Source: Pseudoalteromonas sp. MMG007 (GTDB lineage Bacteria; Pseudomonadota; Gammaproteobacteria; Enterobacterales; Alteromonadaceae). From it: DNA of 64,000 bases. Under the pieces are notes generated by a model. The model saw only the letters and a list, made by a program, of their open reading frames with translations. It searched no databases and had not been told where the DNA came from. The stretch lies in assembly GCF_018100985.1 (NCBI RefSeq), contig NZ_JAGJEI010000002.1, forward strand, positions 310,001-374,000, read 5' to 3'. The translations under genes and the position numbers were made by a program. This document shows positions 10,201 to 18,499 of the stretch, piece by piece; position 1 is the stretch's first letter, and the number at the start of each line of letters is the position of its first letter.

Positions 10201-10431
10201 GTGACCACCTTTATTGGCGTATTACCTATTATTATGGAAACGAGTTTGCAGGCACAAATTGTAATACCTATGGCAGTATCGCTGGCCTTTGGTGTGCTAT
10301 TTGCCACGGTAATTACTTTAATACTTATACCTTGCCAATACGTAGCACTAGAAGACGCAAAGCGATTAGTACGTAAGATGCGTGGCAAGCCGCCACTATT
10401 GGATGCCCAACCAGCGCCTACTAACAGCTAA
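7282..10431 (+). CDS. RND-family efflux transporter permease
   Basis: A 1049-residue inner-membrane proton-driven exporter of the AcrB-like hydrophobe/amphiphile efflux group. The first transmembrane helix is at about residues 12-32, followed by a large periplasmic loop, a TM cluster around 335-500, a second periplasmic loop and a final TM cluster. The TM4 proton-relay Asp pair is present in 'LGIVVDDAIVVGESASAE'. 'AGIVVNDSLVMVDFVNKARAEG' marks the second-half equivalent. It is coupled to the adaptor by a 4-bp overlap. The length fits the family (1020-1060). The substrate cannot be told from sequence; the absence of a TolC-type gene next door suggests a shared TolC. Confidence 0.92.
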   Translation: MSTSEKGLIAWFARNPVAANLIMIFILIGGLLTALTIRKQAFPQLENNWVSIQAVYPGAAPQEVEEGITIKIEENLEGLEGIKRFITYSNRGYAQAWVEIEEKYDLQEALDEIKAQVDSINSFPAGMERPIIQRDKFQQEVMFIALYGDMTYAQLKELGTDIEDELLSLSGVNLVSFFSGLNYEIGIEISPDKLREYGLTFRDVSNAVRNFSTNMSAGQIRSDNGYISMRVEKQAYKGNEFEKLPLITLADGAQIYLGDVATINDGFEEGLLYSKYNGKNSLMFDIAASKDQDISDVAKILKNYMAEKESKLPQGVKLTPMVDLTYYLQGRLDMMIDNMVWGGVLVMLVLALFLPLRLAFWVMMGLPVSFLGAFLFMPIGFLDITINMVSLFAFIIVLGIVVDDAIVVGESASAEIEKHGHSLDNVIRGVKRVAMPATFGVLTTIAAFLPQAMASGPGAALSKAIGVVIILCLIFSLIESKLILPAHIAAMNPRKPNPKNPLHKLRNVVDSGLKHFVQNYYTPFIGHCIHYRYTVIIGFLCILIVSAGMFAGGLVKFVPNPKIQHDFPRIVVEMNLESSEHATLETAKKIEAVLLSVDEELEAQYGQKMIHDLSVSLRGRTTAQLMAVLIEPDKRPIDTFTLSSLWREKMPPLPGVKTLTIEDNLFGGGRDDGDVSFRLQGKDTDKLKEVAALLKTKLQSMEGVGDVNDSLQSATDEVQLDLKPLAYSMGLTLADVASQVSFSYYGLEAQRILREGEEIKVMIRYPENERNSISNIHSTRIITPTGAEVPLSEVAQINIVDGVNRIRRENANRTVNVWAAINTDKVEPFAIVKEITDEYLPTLLQNYPGVTSNVAGRVQEEMDSADEQLRDFAISLMIIFALLAIPLRSYSQPLIIMSVIPFGVVGAMFGHMVLGMTMSGLSMFGIIAVAGIVVNDSLVMVDFVNKARAEGVPIKEAVMQAGAKRFRAILLTSVTTFIGVLPIIMETSLQAQIVIPMAVSLAFGVLFATVITLILIPCQYVALEDAKRLVRKMRGKPPLLDAQPAPTNS

Positions 10432-10453
10432 ACTGAGTTCCCCCCAACCAATA

Positions 10454-10480
10454 AAGCTCGGCAAGTTGCCGAGCTTTTTA
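10454..10480 (+). terminator. Terminator after the RND operon
   Basis: The perfect 11-bp stem AAGCTCGGCAA / TTGCCGAGCTT with a 1-nt centre is followed by TTTA. Confidence 0.85.
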
Positions 10481-10560
10481 TTCTTGGCTCAAAAAGAACA
10501 TGCAACTATTGGCCAGCTTTCTCAAATGGGGATTTATTTATTAACCTCACTTTTAAAGGA

Positions 10561-10722
10561 TTGACCATAGGTATATTTCAGCTTATTTTATTTATTACAT
10601 TTTCCGTTTTAATCACACTTAGTGACAAAAAGAATAGCTGCAACTTAATGCTATTAGGCGCCGTTGCTATATCGTTCGCATTTGTGGGGCTCGACTTTTT
10701 AATAGGCGTAGATGTAGGTTAA
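10561..10722 (+). CDS. Possible small membrane protein (53 residues)
   Basis: A short frame starting at TTG (10561) and ending in TAA at 10720-10722 encodes two hydrophobic segments: 'GIFQLILFITFSVLITL', then, after a short charged turn 'SDKKNSC', 'LMLLGAVAISFAFVGLDFL'. The two-helix hairpin layout is plausible for a real small membrane protein. However, the AAAGGA motif abuts the TTG with no spacing and no ATG is available, so the start is unsure. It lies between the RND terminator and the dienelactone-hydrolase gene. No family recognised. Confidence 0.35.
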   Translation: MTIGIFQLILFITFSVLITLSDKKNSCNLMLLGAVAISFAFVGLDFLIGVDVG

Positions 10723-10869
10723 TCTTTCATACAAACTAAAACACATTCAATAGCCAGTTTTATAGAGTAAAAAGGTTCGATAAATAAAGAGATAAACTGC
10801 TCGTTTTTTATCCCTAATACGTTATGGTATTTAAATAATAAATATACATAATAAAGTTAAGGAACAGCC

Positions 10870-11760
10870 ATGAATACCTCGCAATCAGATCACATTCCTC
10901 AAGAAGCCTTTGATTGGTACGACGAATACGCCCACGGCTTGATGGACAGACGTACTTTTATGAAAAAACTTGGCGGTTTAGCTGCACTTGGGTTTTCAAT
11001 GAGCGTACTGACCAGTGCCTTGCTGCCCAATTACGCGTTTGCAGAGCAAGTATCGTTTAACGATGACGATATAAAAGCCACCTACGAAGAGTTTGACTCG
11101 CCAAATGGACATGGTAAAGGTAAAGGCTATTTGGCAGTCCCTAGTAAAGTAGAGGGCAAACTGCCAGTGGTATTAGTTATCCATGAAAACCGTGGTTTAA
11201 ACCCTTACGTAAAAGATGTAGCGCGTCGCTTAGCCAAAAGTGGCTTTATTGCCTTTGCCCCCGATGCACTTTTCCCTCTAGGTGGCTACCCAGGTAATGA
11301 CGATGAAGGACGTGCAATGCAAAAAACGATGGACAGAGCTAAAATTCAAAACGATTTTGTAGCCGCTGCCCACTTTTTAAAAGGTCATTCACATAGTAAC
11401 GGTAAACTGGGGGCTGTGGGTTTTTGTTTTGGTGGCTATATTGTTAATTATTTAGCGGCGGTTGATAGTGATTTGCTTAGCGCTGGCGTGCCTTTTTATG
11501 GTACTCCTGCCAGTGAAAATTTACGTAAAAATATTAAAGCACCGTTAATGATTCAATTAGGTGAGCTTGATAAGCGTGTAAACGCGTCATGGCCTGAATA
11601 TGAGCAAGATTTAAAAGCTAATAACGTTGAGTACACTATGCATATGTACAAAGGTGCAAACCATGGGTTTCATAACGACTCGACTGGGCGGTATGATAAA
11701 GACAATGCCGAACTTGCATGGCAACGTACCGTTGAGTTTTTTAATAACAAACTCAGTTAA
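10870..11760 (+). CDS. Dienelactone hydrolase family protein, Tat-exported
   Basis: A 296-residue alpha/beta hydrolase. The N-terminus has a twin-arginine signal, 'MDRRTFMKKLGGLAALG', preceded by an unusually long ~25-residue n-region and ending near AFA|EQ, so export folded to the periplasm is predicted. The catalytic triad of the DLH family is visible: nucleophile Cys in 'GAVGFCFGGYIV' (G-x-C-x-G-G), Asp in 'QLGELDKRVNA' and His in 'GANHGFHND'. 'VLVIHENRGLNPYV' is the oxyanion region. Classical DLH opens dienelactones in chloroaromatic breakdown, but the many exported homologues have unknown substrates. Ribosome site AAGGAACAG precedes the ATG. It is monocistronic. Confidence 0.9.
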   Translation: MNTSQSDHIPQEAFDWYDEYAHGLMDRRTFMKKLGGLAALGFSMSVLTSALLPNYAFAEQVSFNDDDIKATYEEFDSPNGHGKGKGYLAVPSKVEGKLPVVLVIHENRGLNPYVKDVARRLAKSGFIAFAPDALFPLGGYPGNDDEGRAMQKTMDRAKIQNDFVAAAHFLKGHSHSNGKLGAVGFCFGGYIVNYLAAVDSDLLSAGVPFYGTPASENLRKNIKAPLMIQLGELDKRVNASWPEYEQDLKANNVEYTMHMYKGANHGFHNDSTGRYDKDNAELAWQRTVEFFNNKLS

Positions 11761-12146
11761 TTAAGCTAACAATAATGTAATGCCACCAGCTTAAACTGAG
11801 TGGCATTATACAAGTTAATTAGCCTCAATTTTGGTTATGTAAGTTCTGGTTAGTTAAGCTCTGTAATATGTAATAGCTCACCAGATGGACCCCATAAATA
11901 AATCACTCCACGAATAGTACAAAGTTTAAATAGGTGGTAGCAAGTCTAAACAACTGACAAGCAAAACGATTGAAGTAACGTTGAGCCACGGCAGAACTTA
12001 AACTGAAATGAATGTAATTCCTTTAGTTTAATTGAGCTAGCAGATGTTTAAACCTCTTTTATAACTGAAGTATAAATTCATTTTTACATAGCAAAAGCCC
12101 AACTTTATAGTTGGGCCTGATAATTAAATCAAAATAATCCGTTGAA
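11761..12146. other. Gene-free stretch between the DLH gene and ribB
   Basis: 386 bp. A 9-bp dyad TAATGCCAC / GTGGCATTA (11778-11808) follows the DLH stop but lacks a T tract. On the minus strand, bases 11925 down to 11850 read 'GVIYLWGPSGELLHITELN' then stop, resembling the tail of a glyoxalase/VOC protein; it may be a decayed remnant. The ribB terminator closes the stretch. Confidence 0.5.
12093..12118 (-). terminator. Terminator of ribB
   Basis: On the minus strand GCCCAAC / GTTGGGC with a 6-nt loop is followed by TTTTGC. Confidence 0.75.
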
Positions 12147-12803
12147 CTAGCATACTTTTAGTTCGCGTGCTTGAATGTACTGCACTAAGTCTTCAATCGA
12201 TACCACGGTCATACTGTGCTTATTAGCATAATCACTTACCTCTGGTAAGCGCGCCATTGAACCATCAGAGTTTGTTAGCTCGCATATTACGCCAAATGGT
12301 TTTAAGCCTGCCAGCTGCATTAAATCAACAGATGCCTCGGTGTGGCCTCGGCGTACAAGTACACCACCAGTTTGCGCTTTTAAACCAAATACATGGCCCG
12401 GGCGCGATAAATCGCTCGGTTTAGCATTATCGGCGGTAGCCGCTTTAATTGTGGTTACTCTATCGGCTGCCGATACACCGGTTGTAACGCCATGTTTAGC
12501 TTCAATGGTTACTGTGTAGGCTGTGTTATTTTGGCTGGTGTTGTTAGTTACCATTTGTGGTAGGTCTAACTGTTTAATGCGCTCATCGCCCATGCATAAG
12601 CACACAATACCGCTTCCTTCGCGGATCATTTCGGCCATTTGTTGGGGAGTTAAATGCTCGGCAGAAAATACAAAGTCGCCTTCATTTTCGCGGTTTTCGT
12701 CATCAACAACAAGCACGCCTTGGCCTTGTTGCAGTGCCGCTATGGCATTTTCTACACGGGTGTGGCTTTCGCCAAATTGAGTAAGTAAAGACTGAATCAT
12801 CAT
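12147..12803 (-). CDS. ribB: 3,4-dihydroxy-2-butanone 4-phosphate synthase
   Basis: A 218-residue enzyme of riboflavin synthesis that converts ribulose 5-phosphate to 3,4-dihydroxy-2-butanone 4-phosphate plus formate. The acidic loop '[15 protein letters not shown]' carries the metal ligands, and '[14 protein letters not shown]' the second conserved site; both are intact. I start it at 12803 (MMIQSLL...), giving 218 residues against 217 for E. coli RibB; the longer frame would add 20 hydrophobic residues not found in the family. There is no fused GTP cyclohydrolase II domain. An FMN riboswitch lies upstream, so repression by FMN is expected. Confidence 0.95.
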   Translation of the reverse strand: MMIQSLLTQFGESHTRVENAIAALQQGQGVLVVDDENRENEGDFVFSAEHLTPQQMAEMIREGSGIVCLCMGDERIKQLDLPQMVTNNTSQNNTAYTVTIEAKHGVTTGVSAADRVTTIKAATADNAKPSDLSRPGHVFGLKAQTGGVLVRRGHTEASVDLMQLAGLKPFGVICELTNSDGSMARLPEVSDYANKHSMTVVSIEDLVQYIQARELKVC

Positions 12804-12902
12804 TATATTCCAAATAAAAATAAATAGATTCAGGACACTGAAAGGCATGGCAAAGCCATACAAAATAAATTTGCATGTTTAGCCAAAAAACAGCATTAAA
12901 AC

Positions 12903-12935
12903 ACACGCCAAAAAGCGATATTTATGGCGTAGTGT
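12903..12935 (-). terminator. Hairpin between the FMN riboswitch and ribB (possible expression platform)
   Basis: On the minus strand ACGCCA ... TGGCGT forms a short stem, followed by GTGTTTT, just downstream of the riboswitch core. It could be the switch-controlled terminator; the stem is short, so this is tentative. Confidence 0.4.
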
Positions 12936-12946
12936 AATAAGCTATA

Positions 12947-13130
12947 TTCTCTTTCATCCGGACTTTAACCGTCGGCTCTGGCATCTCACCAGATCTGCTT
13001 GACCTTTATTTAACTTTTTCAATATTGTAAAAATAAATTAAATAAAGCGCTCGCGGGCTCGTTTTAGTCAAAAAAGTATTGAGTAAAACATACCGCCGGT
13101 GGGGAATTTCACCCCGCCCTGAGAATTTAC
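12947..13130 (-). promoter_or_regulatory. FMN riboswitch (RFN element)
   Basis: Reading the minus strand, the conserved blocks of the RFN element appear in order: CAGGGCGGGGTGAAATTCC, CCACCGGCGGT, AGCCCGCGAGCG, GGTGAGATGCCAGAGCCGAC and AGTCCGGATGAAAGAGAA. It lies about 140-330 bases upstream of the ribB start codon on the same strand. FMN binding would switch off ribB. The variable P4-like arm between the blocks is AT-rich and carries no gene. Confidence 0.95.
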
Positions 13131-13197
13131 CGCAAACTTATACGTTTACGGCCTGCGCATTATACGCCTGTATCTATAAGTTATTCAAAAACAAAAG

Positions 13198-14256
13198 TTA
13201 AGAAAGCTCAGTCTTTAATGAGGCTTTAAGTACTTTGCCTTCATTAATATCCGCAATAAGCGAGCATGAAGCGCCATTTACCAGGTTTAAATTAGGCTGT
13301 ACATGACCTATATCGGCATCAAAAATTACCGGAAACAAACACCCGCCTAAAGCCACATAAAGCGCATGGCGGTAATCAAAGGCGTCGTAATTGCTTTGAG
13401 TGATTTCGCTTCGCCCTAAAATAAGGCCATTAATATCGTCAAATATTCCGGCTAGCTTGAGTGAAAGTAAAAATCGAGCAACCGTCGTCGGCGTCAGCTC
13501 TGAGTTTTCGAGGTATAAAATGAGTCCTTCTGCTGCACTGTGTTTTTTAAATTCGTGTAATGCTAAGAAAGGTGAGTCGAGCAATAAACCTACAGTATCG
13601 AGGCAGCCGCCAAATAAGCGACCTGACATTTCAATTGTACGTTTATCGGTAGAGTTTAAGCACTGCCAATAAGTAGCCTCACTGAGGTTTAAAAGCTCAT
13701 CAGGGTTTTGAGCATAATTGGGTTTCACTTTTTGATGTAAAGATGAAGGACCTTGTTCAAACTTACTCCCCGCTTCGTAGGTCAAAGTTTCAAAAATTTG
13801 TAAACTATACGGGTTTTTTTCATCAGGGTGTAATTGCATTAAATTTGCGCTGTGTAGAGTAGCCCATTGGCACTTAGCTGTTAATGCACAGGCAATAGTA
13901 CTCACATCAGAAAAGCCCACCAGCCATTTAGGCTTTGCCGCTTTTATAGCATTAAAATCCAGTAACGGCAGCACTTCCATTGCAAGCTCACCGCCCATTG
14001 GTGGCATAATCGCGGCTATTTCGTCATCCAATAAAAAGCCCATTAACTGCTCTGCATGGGCTTTGGCATTAAGTTGTTCGCGCGGTTTGTTCTGGCGTAA
14101 AAACTCACCTTCGACCACTTCGTATCCACGGTGTTTAAGTCCGTCTATCACTATATCTAATCGTCCGTGGTACTTTTCTTTTAGACCAGATGAAAGTGAG
14201 CAAATAGCAATTTTAGAGCCTACTTTTAAAGGCGCTGGATAAAGTATATTAGCCAT
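13198..14256 (-). CDS. LD-carboxypeptidase, peptidase S66 family
   Basis: A 352-residue serine peptidase of the LdcA/MccF group. These cytoplasmic enzymes trim the terminal D-Ala from murein tetrapeptides during cell-wall recycling; MccF members cleave microcin C. Catalytic blocks seen: Ser in 'LVGFSDVSTIACAL', Glu in 'LILYLENSELTP' and His in 'DADIGHVQPNLNLVNGA'. I chose the ATG at 14256 (MANILYPAPLKVGSKIA), which has AAAGGA nine bases upstream; the longer start at 14289 has no ribosome site. No signal peptide. It cannot be assigned between LdcA and MccF from sequence alone. It has no co-transcribed neighbour. Confidence 0.88.
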   Translation of the reverse strand: MANILYPAPLKVGSKIAICSLSSGLKEKYHGRLDIVIDGLKHRGYEVVEGEFLRQNKPREQLNAKAHAEQLMGFLLDDEIAAIMPPMGGELAMEVLPLLDFNAIKAAKPKWLVGFSDVSTIACALTAKCQWATLHSANLMQLHPDEKNPYSLQIFETLTYEAGSKFEQGPSSLHQKVKPNYAQNPDELLNLSEATYWQCLNSTDKRTIEMSGRLFGGCLDTVGLLLDSPFLALHEFKKHSAAEGLILYLENSELTPTTVARFLLSLKLAGIFDDINGLILGRSEITQSNYDAFDYRHALYVALGGCLFPVIFDADIGHVQPNLNLVNGASCSLIADINEGKVLKASLKTELS

Positions 14257-14496
14257 TGAGTGTTCCTTTTTAATAATACCAACATGCATAAATCTTTGAT
14301 CAATTTAACGAATTAAATTGCACTATAACGTCGTTAAAAGTTTTTTATTTAGAACAACTAGATATAAAAACTTTTGCCTAGTTCTAGCGTAATTTTCTTA
14401 ACGTTAAATAGACCCCATATATAAGCAGATTTGTATAAAGTGATTATGTACCTATATCATCATGTTTACTCTTTATGCAATATGAATACCTTTGTT

Positions 14497-14660
14497 ATAC
14501 CAACTCCATTAAGTATGTGTTCTAAATTTTACGCCGAAAAAACAATTCCAGCTCTAGGCGTAAATTGATGTAATTGGTTGTTCCCTTTACGTAATTTACA
14601 ACAAAGAAATGGGGGGGTTTAGCGAGTAAAATAGATCGGCTATTTATTGGAGTTGGTATT
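14497..14660. mobile_element. MITE-like palindromic element
   Basis: About 164 bp bounded by inverted ends, ATACCAACTCCATTAA on the left and the complement of TTATTGGAGTTGGTAT on the right. Similarity between arms extends raggedly for about 38 nt (shared TACCAACTCCA.TAA.TA then TCTA and TTTAC). The inside holds a further dyad (TTTACGCC / GGCGTAAA) and a run of seven G, with no coding frame. It lies in the 14257-14740 gene-free stretch between the LD-carboxypeptidase and greA. This looks like a non-autonomous transposable element, but no second copy was seen here to prove mobility. Confidence 0.5.
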
Positions 14661-14683
14661 AGTATAGTGATTTATTCAAGACA

Positions 14684-14716
14684 TAAAAAAACCGATGCAG
14701 TCGCATCGGTTTTTAT
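14684..14716 (-). terminator. Terminator of greA
   Basis: AAAAACCGATGC / GCATCGGTTTTT with a 4-nt loop and A/T tracts on both sides; it serves greA on the minus strand and could act both ways. Confidence 0.9.
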
Positions 14717-14740
14717 TTAAACGTTGCAGTGAGCTAAATA

Positions 14741-15217
14741 TTAAAGATACTCAACATCAATGATTTCGTACTCAACGTCGCCTTTTGGCGTTTTAATGGT
14801 TACAGCATCATCTGTTTGCTTACCAATTAAACCGCGCGCGATAGGCGAATTAACAGAAATTAAGTTGTTTTTAATATCTGCTTCATCATCACCTACAATA
14901 CGGTATTTTACTTCAGCATCTGTTTCTACGTTTACTATAGTTACAGTAGTACCAAAAATAACTTTACCCGTATTAGGCATTTTAGTTACATCAATAATTT
15001 GCACATTCGAAAGTTTCGCTTCAATTTCTTGAATACGACCTTCACAAAAACCCTGTTGCTCACGCGCAGCGTGGTATTCAGCGTTTTCTTTTAAGTCACC
15101 ATGTTCACGTGCAATCGCAATATCATTTACGATTTTAGGACGGGTAACTGTTTTTAATTCGTTAAGCTCTTCGCGCAGTAACTCTGCGCCACGAACTGTC
15201 ATCGGAATTGATTGCAT
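14741..15217 (-). CDS. greA: Transcription elongation factor GreA
   Basis: A 158-residue factor that enters the secondary channel of RNA polymerase and promotes cleavage of backtracked RNA. The start at 15217 ([18 protein letters not shown]) gives exactly the E. coli length; the upstream ATG would add seven residues. The N-terminal coiled coil carries the acidic tip '[14 protein letters not shown]', needed for cleavage, and the C-terminal domain has '[16 protein letters not shown]'. It lies 47 bp downstream of carB, with a strong hairpin in between. Confidence 0.97.
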   Translation of the reverse strand: MQSIPMTVRGAELLREELNELKTVTRPKIVNDIAIAREHGDLKENAEYHAAREQQGFCEGRIQEIEAKLSNVQIIDVTKMPNTGKVIFGTTVTIVNVETDAEVKYRIVGDDEADIKNNLISVNSPIARGLIGKQTDDAVTIKTPKGDVEYEIIDVEYL

Positions 15218-15233
15218 ACTTTTCTCACTTAAC

Positions 15234-15256
15234 ACCAAGGCCTTAATGGCCTTGGT
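15234..15256 (-). other. Hairpin between carB and greA
   Basis: A perfect 9-bp stem ACCAAGGCC / GGCCTTGGT with a 5-nt loop sits between the carB stop and the greA start, without a T tract. It may stabilise or process the transcript rather than terminate it. Confidence 0.55.
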
Positions 15257-15264
15257 ACATTTCC

Positions 15265-18200
15265 TTAGTTCAATCGCTGGTGTAGCTCTTGAACTGACGT
15301 CACTTTACTACGGTCGTCTGCTTGGTTAGCAGTACAGTTAGCAAATGCCGCGTTCAAGGTTGTCGTATAGTTGGTTTTGTTTTGCAATGCACCACGACGC
15401 AACACCTTCGAATCTTCGATCGCTTGGCGACCTTCGGTGGTATTTACGATATAGCTGTACTCTTTATTCTTGATGTTATCAAGAATATGCGGGCGGCCTT
15501 CATATACTTTGTTTACACGGCGTACTTCAATACCGGCCTCTTTTAAAGCCTCTGCTGTGCCACCTGTTGCATCAATTTCAAAACCAAGGTCTGTCATGGT
15601 TTTTGCAAGCTCTACAACACGAGACTTATCGCTGTTACGTACAGATAGTAACGCGCGACCACCGCGTGGTAAAGTGTTGCTTGCACCTAATTGTGCTTTT
15701 GCGAACGCTTCGGCGAAAGTATCGCCAACACCCATCACTTCACCCGTTGAACGCATCTCTGGGCCACGGATAGGATCCACACCTTGGAACTTAGCAAATG
15801 GTAAAACTACTTCTTTAACGCTGTAATATGGAGGAATGACTTCTTTAGTAATGCCTTGGCTTGCTAAAGACTGACCTGCCATACAACGTGCTGCCACTTT
15901 TGCAAGTGCAACACCGGTTGCTTTTGATACAAACGGTACTGTACGCGCTGCACGCGGGTTTACTTCGATTAAGTACACTTTGCCATCTTTTACAGCAAAC
16001 TGTGTATTCATCAAGCCAACAACGCCAAGCTCAAGAGCCATATCGGTTACTTGCTTGCGCATTACATCTTGCACATCTTGAGATAAAGAATGTGCTGGCA
16101 ACGAACATGCTGAGTCACCAGAGTGAACACCCGCTTGCTCAATGTGCTCCATAATACCACCAATAATCACTTGCTCGCCGTCACAAATAGCGTCAACGTC
16201 AACTTCAATTGCGTTATCTAAGAAACGGTCAAGTAATACTGGTGCCTCGTTTGATGCTGATACGGCTTCAGTCATGTAGCGACGTAAATCTTGCTCGTCG
16301 TATACAATTTCCATCGCGCGCCCGCCTAGTACATACGATGGGCGTACTACGAGTGGGAAACCAATCTCAACTGATTTAAGTAATGCTTCTTCAGTTGATG
16401 TTACCGTTGCGTTTTCAGGCTGTAGTAAATCAAGACGCTCTACTAATTGTTGGAAACGCTCACGGTCCTCTGCGCGGTCAATCGCATCTGGTGAAGTACC
16501 AATCACTGGCACGCCATTCGCTTCAAGCTCACGCGCTAGTTTAAGTGGTGTTTGACCGCCGTACTGTACGATAACGCCTTTTGGTTTTTCAACACGTACA
16601 ATTTCTAGTACGTCTTCAAGCGTGATTGGCTCAAAGTATAAACGATCAGATGTGTCGTAATCGGTAGAAACTGTTTCAGGGTTACAGTTAACCATGATGG
16701 TCTCGTAGCCGTCTTCGCGAAGCGCAAGCGCTGCGTGTACACAACAGTAATCAAATTCAATACCTTGGCCGATACGGTTAGGACCGCCGCCAATAACCAT
16801 GATTTTGTCTTTGTCTGACGGGTTTGCTTCACACTCTTCATCGTACGATGAGTACATGTAAGCGGTATCTGAGCTAAATTCTGCCGCACACGTATCAACG
16901 CGTTTGTACACCGGCACAATGTTTAATTGATGACGTTTTTTACGAATTTCAGCTTCAGAAACACCGGCAATTTCAGCAATACGCGGGTCGGCAAAACCTT
17001 TACGCTTAAGCTTGCGTAAAAAGTCTGCATTTAAGCCCGCCATGCCTACTTCACTAATTTTAGCTTCGTCTTTTAAGATGTCTTCAATTTGCACTAAGAA
17101 CCAGCGGTTAACTTTAGTCAGCTCGTAAACATCTTCAACACTCATACCGTGGCGCATTGCATCGGCAATGTACCAAATACGCTCAGCACCTGGCTCGCGT
17201 AATTCACGAATGATTTTTTCACGGGCTTTTGGATCGTCAAGTGCCACAATTGGATTGAAACCCGTTGCGCCAACTTCTAGGCCACGTAATGCTTTGTGTA
17301 ATGACTCTTGTTGGTTACGACCAATGGCCATTACTTCGCCTACCGATTTCATTTGCGTTGTTAAACGATCGTTAGCACCGGCAAATTTTTCAAAGTTAAA
17401 GCGAGGAATTTTAGTTACAACGTAATCGATTGAGGGCTCAAAAGATGCTGGTGTTTTACCGCCAGTAATATCGTTTTGAAGCTCGTCAAGCGTGTAGCCT
17501 ACTGCAAGTTTTGCTGCAATTTTAGCAATTGGGAAACCGGTTGCTTTTGATGCAAGTGCAGAAGAGCGTGATACACGTGGGTTCATCTCAATGATAACCA
17601 TACGGCCATCTTTTGGATTAATACCAAACTGTACGTTAGAACCACCTGTTTCAACACCAATTTCACGCAGTACCGCCATAGAGGCGTTACGCATAATTTG
17701 GTATTCTTTGTCGGTTAATGTTTGTGCTGGAGCAACCGTGATTGAGTCACCTGTATGCACGCCCATTGGGTCAAAGTTTTCAATAGTACACACAATGATA
17801 CAGTTGTCTTTTTTGTCACGAACAACTTCTGTTTCGTACTCTTTCCAACCAATCAGTGATTCATCAATCAATAATTCGTTTGTTGGTGATAAGTCTAAAC
17901 CGCGCTCACAAATTTCTTCAAACTCTTCCATGTTGTAAGCAACACCGCCGCCGGTGCCACCCATAGTAAAAGAAGGACGAATGATACACGGTAAGCCAAT
18001 ACGGCTCATTGTATCTTTAGCTTCTTCCATTGAATGAGCAATTTCAGCACGAGGACATTCAAGGCCAATGTTTTTCATTGCTACGTCAAAGCGTTCACGG
18101 TTTTCTGCTTTGTCGATTGCATCAGCCGTTGCACCAATTAGCTCAACGCCGTGCTTAGCCAGTACACCGTGCTTGTCTAAGTCAAGGGCACAGTTTAATG

Positions 18201-18483
18201 CAGTTTGACCACCCATAGTTGGCAGTACTGCATCTGGTTTTTCTTTTTCAATAATTTTTTCTACCACTTCCCAGTGAATTGGTTCGATGTACGTTGCATC
18301 GGCCATTTCTGGGTCGGTCATGATAGTTGCAGGGTTTGAGTTAACTAATATAACTCTATAGCCTTCTTCTCTGAGTGCTTTACACGCTTGAGCACCAGAG
18401 TAATCAAATTCACAAGCTTGACCAATTACAATTGGGCCTGCGCCTAAGATAAGAATGCTTTTTATGTCGGTACGTTTTGGCAT
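15265..18483 (-). CDS. carB: Carbamoyl-phosphate synthase large subunit
   Basis: A 1072-residue subunit (E. coli 1073) that makes carbamoyl phosphate from bicarbonate, ATP and ammonia channelled from CarA, feeding arginine and pyrimidine synthesis. Two homologous ATP-grasp halves are visible: the first begins '[21 protein letters not shown]' (first part of residues 9-30), the second '[18 protein letters not shown]' near residue 565. The last ~135 residues form the regulatory MGS-like domain with '[16 protein letters not shown]'. It starts 16 bp after the carA stop, as an operon. Confidence 0.98.
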   Translation of the reverse strand: MPKRTDIKSILILGAGPIVIGQACEFDYSGAQACKALREEGYRVILVNSNPATIMTDPEMADATYIEPIHWEVVEKIIEKEKPDAVLPTMGGQTALNCALDLDKHGVLAKHGVELIGATADAIDKAENRERFDVAMKNIGLECPRAEIAHSMEEAKDTMSRIGLPCIIRPSFTMGGTGGGVAYNMEEFEEICERGLDLSPTNELLIDESLIGWKEYETEVVRDKKDNCIIVCTIENFDPMGVHTGDSITVAPAQTLTDKEYQIMRNASMAVLREIGVETGGSNVQFGINPKDGRMVIIEMNPRVSRSSALASKATGFPIAKIAAKLAVGYTLDELQNDITGGKTPASFEPSIDYVVTKIPRFNFEKFAGANDRLTTQMKSVGEVMAIGRNQQESLHKALRGLEVGATGFNPIVALDDPKAREKIIRELREPGAERIWYIADAMRHGMSVEDVYELTKVNRWFLVQIEDILKDEAKISEVGMAGLNADFLRKLKRKGFADPRIAEIAGVSEAEIRKKRHQLNIVPVYKRVDTCAAEFSSDTAYMYSSYDEECEANPSDKDKIMVIGGGPNRIGQGIEFDYCCVHAALALREDGYETIMVNCNPETVSTDYDTSDRLYFEPITLEDVLEIVRVEKPKGVIVQYGGQTPLKLARELEANGVPVIGTSPDAIDRAEDRERFQQLVERLDLLQPENATVTSTEEALLKSVEIGFPLVVRPSYVLGGRAMEIVYDEQDLRRYMTEAVSASNEAPVLLDRFLDNAIEVDVDAICDGEQVIIGGIMEHIEQAGVHSGDSACSLPAHSLSQDVQDVMRKQVTDMALELGVVGLMNTQFAVKDGKVYLIEVNPRAARTVPFVSKATGVALAKVAARCMAGQSLASQGITKEVIPPYYSVKEVVLPFAKFQGVDPIRGPEMRSTGEVMGVGDTFAEAFAKAQLGASNTLPRGGRALLSVRNSDKSRVVELAKTMTDLGFEIDATGGTAEALKEAGIEVRRVNKVYEGRPHILDNIKNKEYSYIVNTTEGRQAIEDSKVLRRGALQNKTNYTTTLNAAFANCTANQADDRSKVTSVQELHQRLN

Positions 18484-18499
18484 TATTACTCCAGTTAAA

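Noticed and set aside
10382-10564. A 60-codon plus-strand frame spanning the end of the RND pump gene
   Set aside because: It overlaps the pump in another frame and runs through the terminator hairpin.
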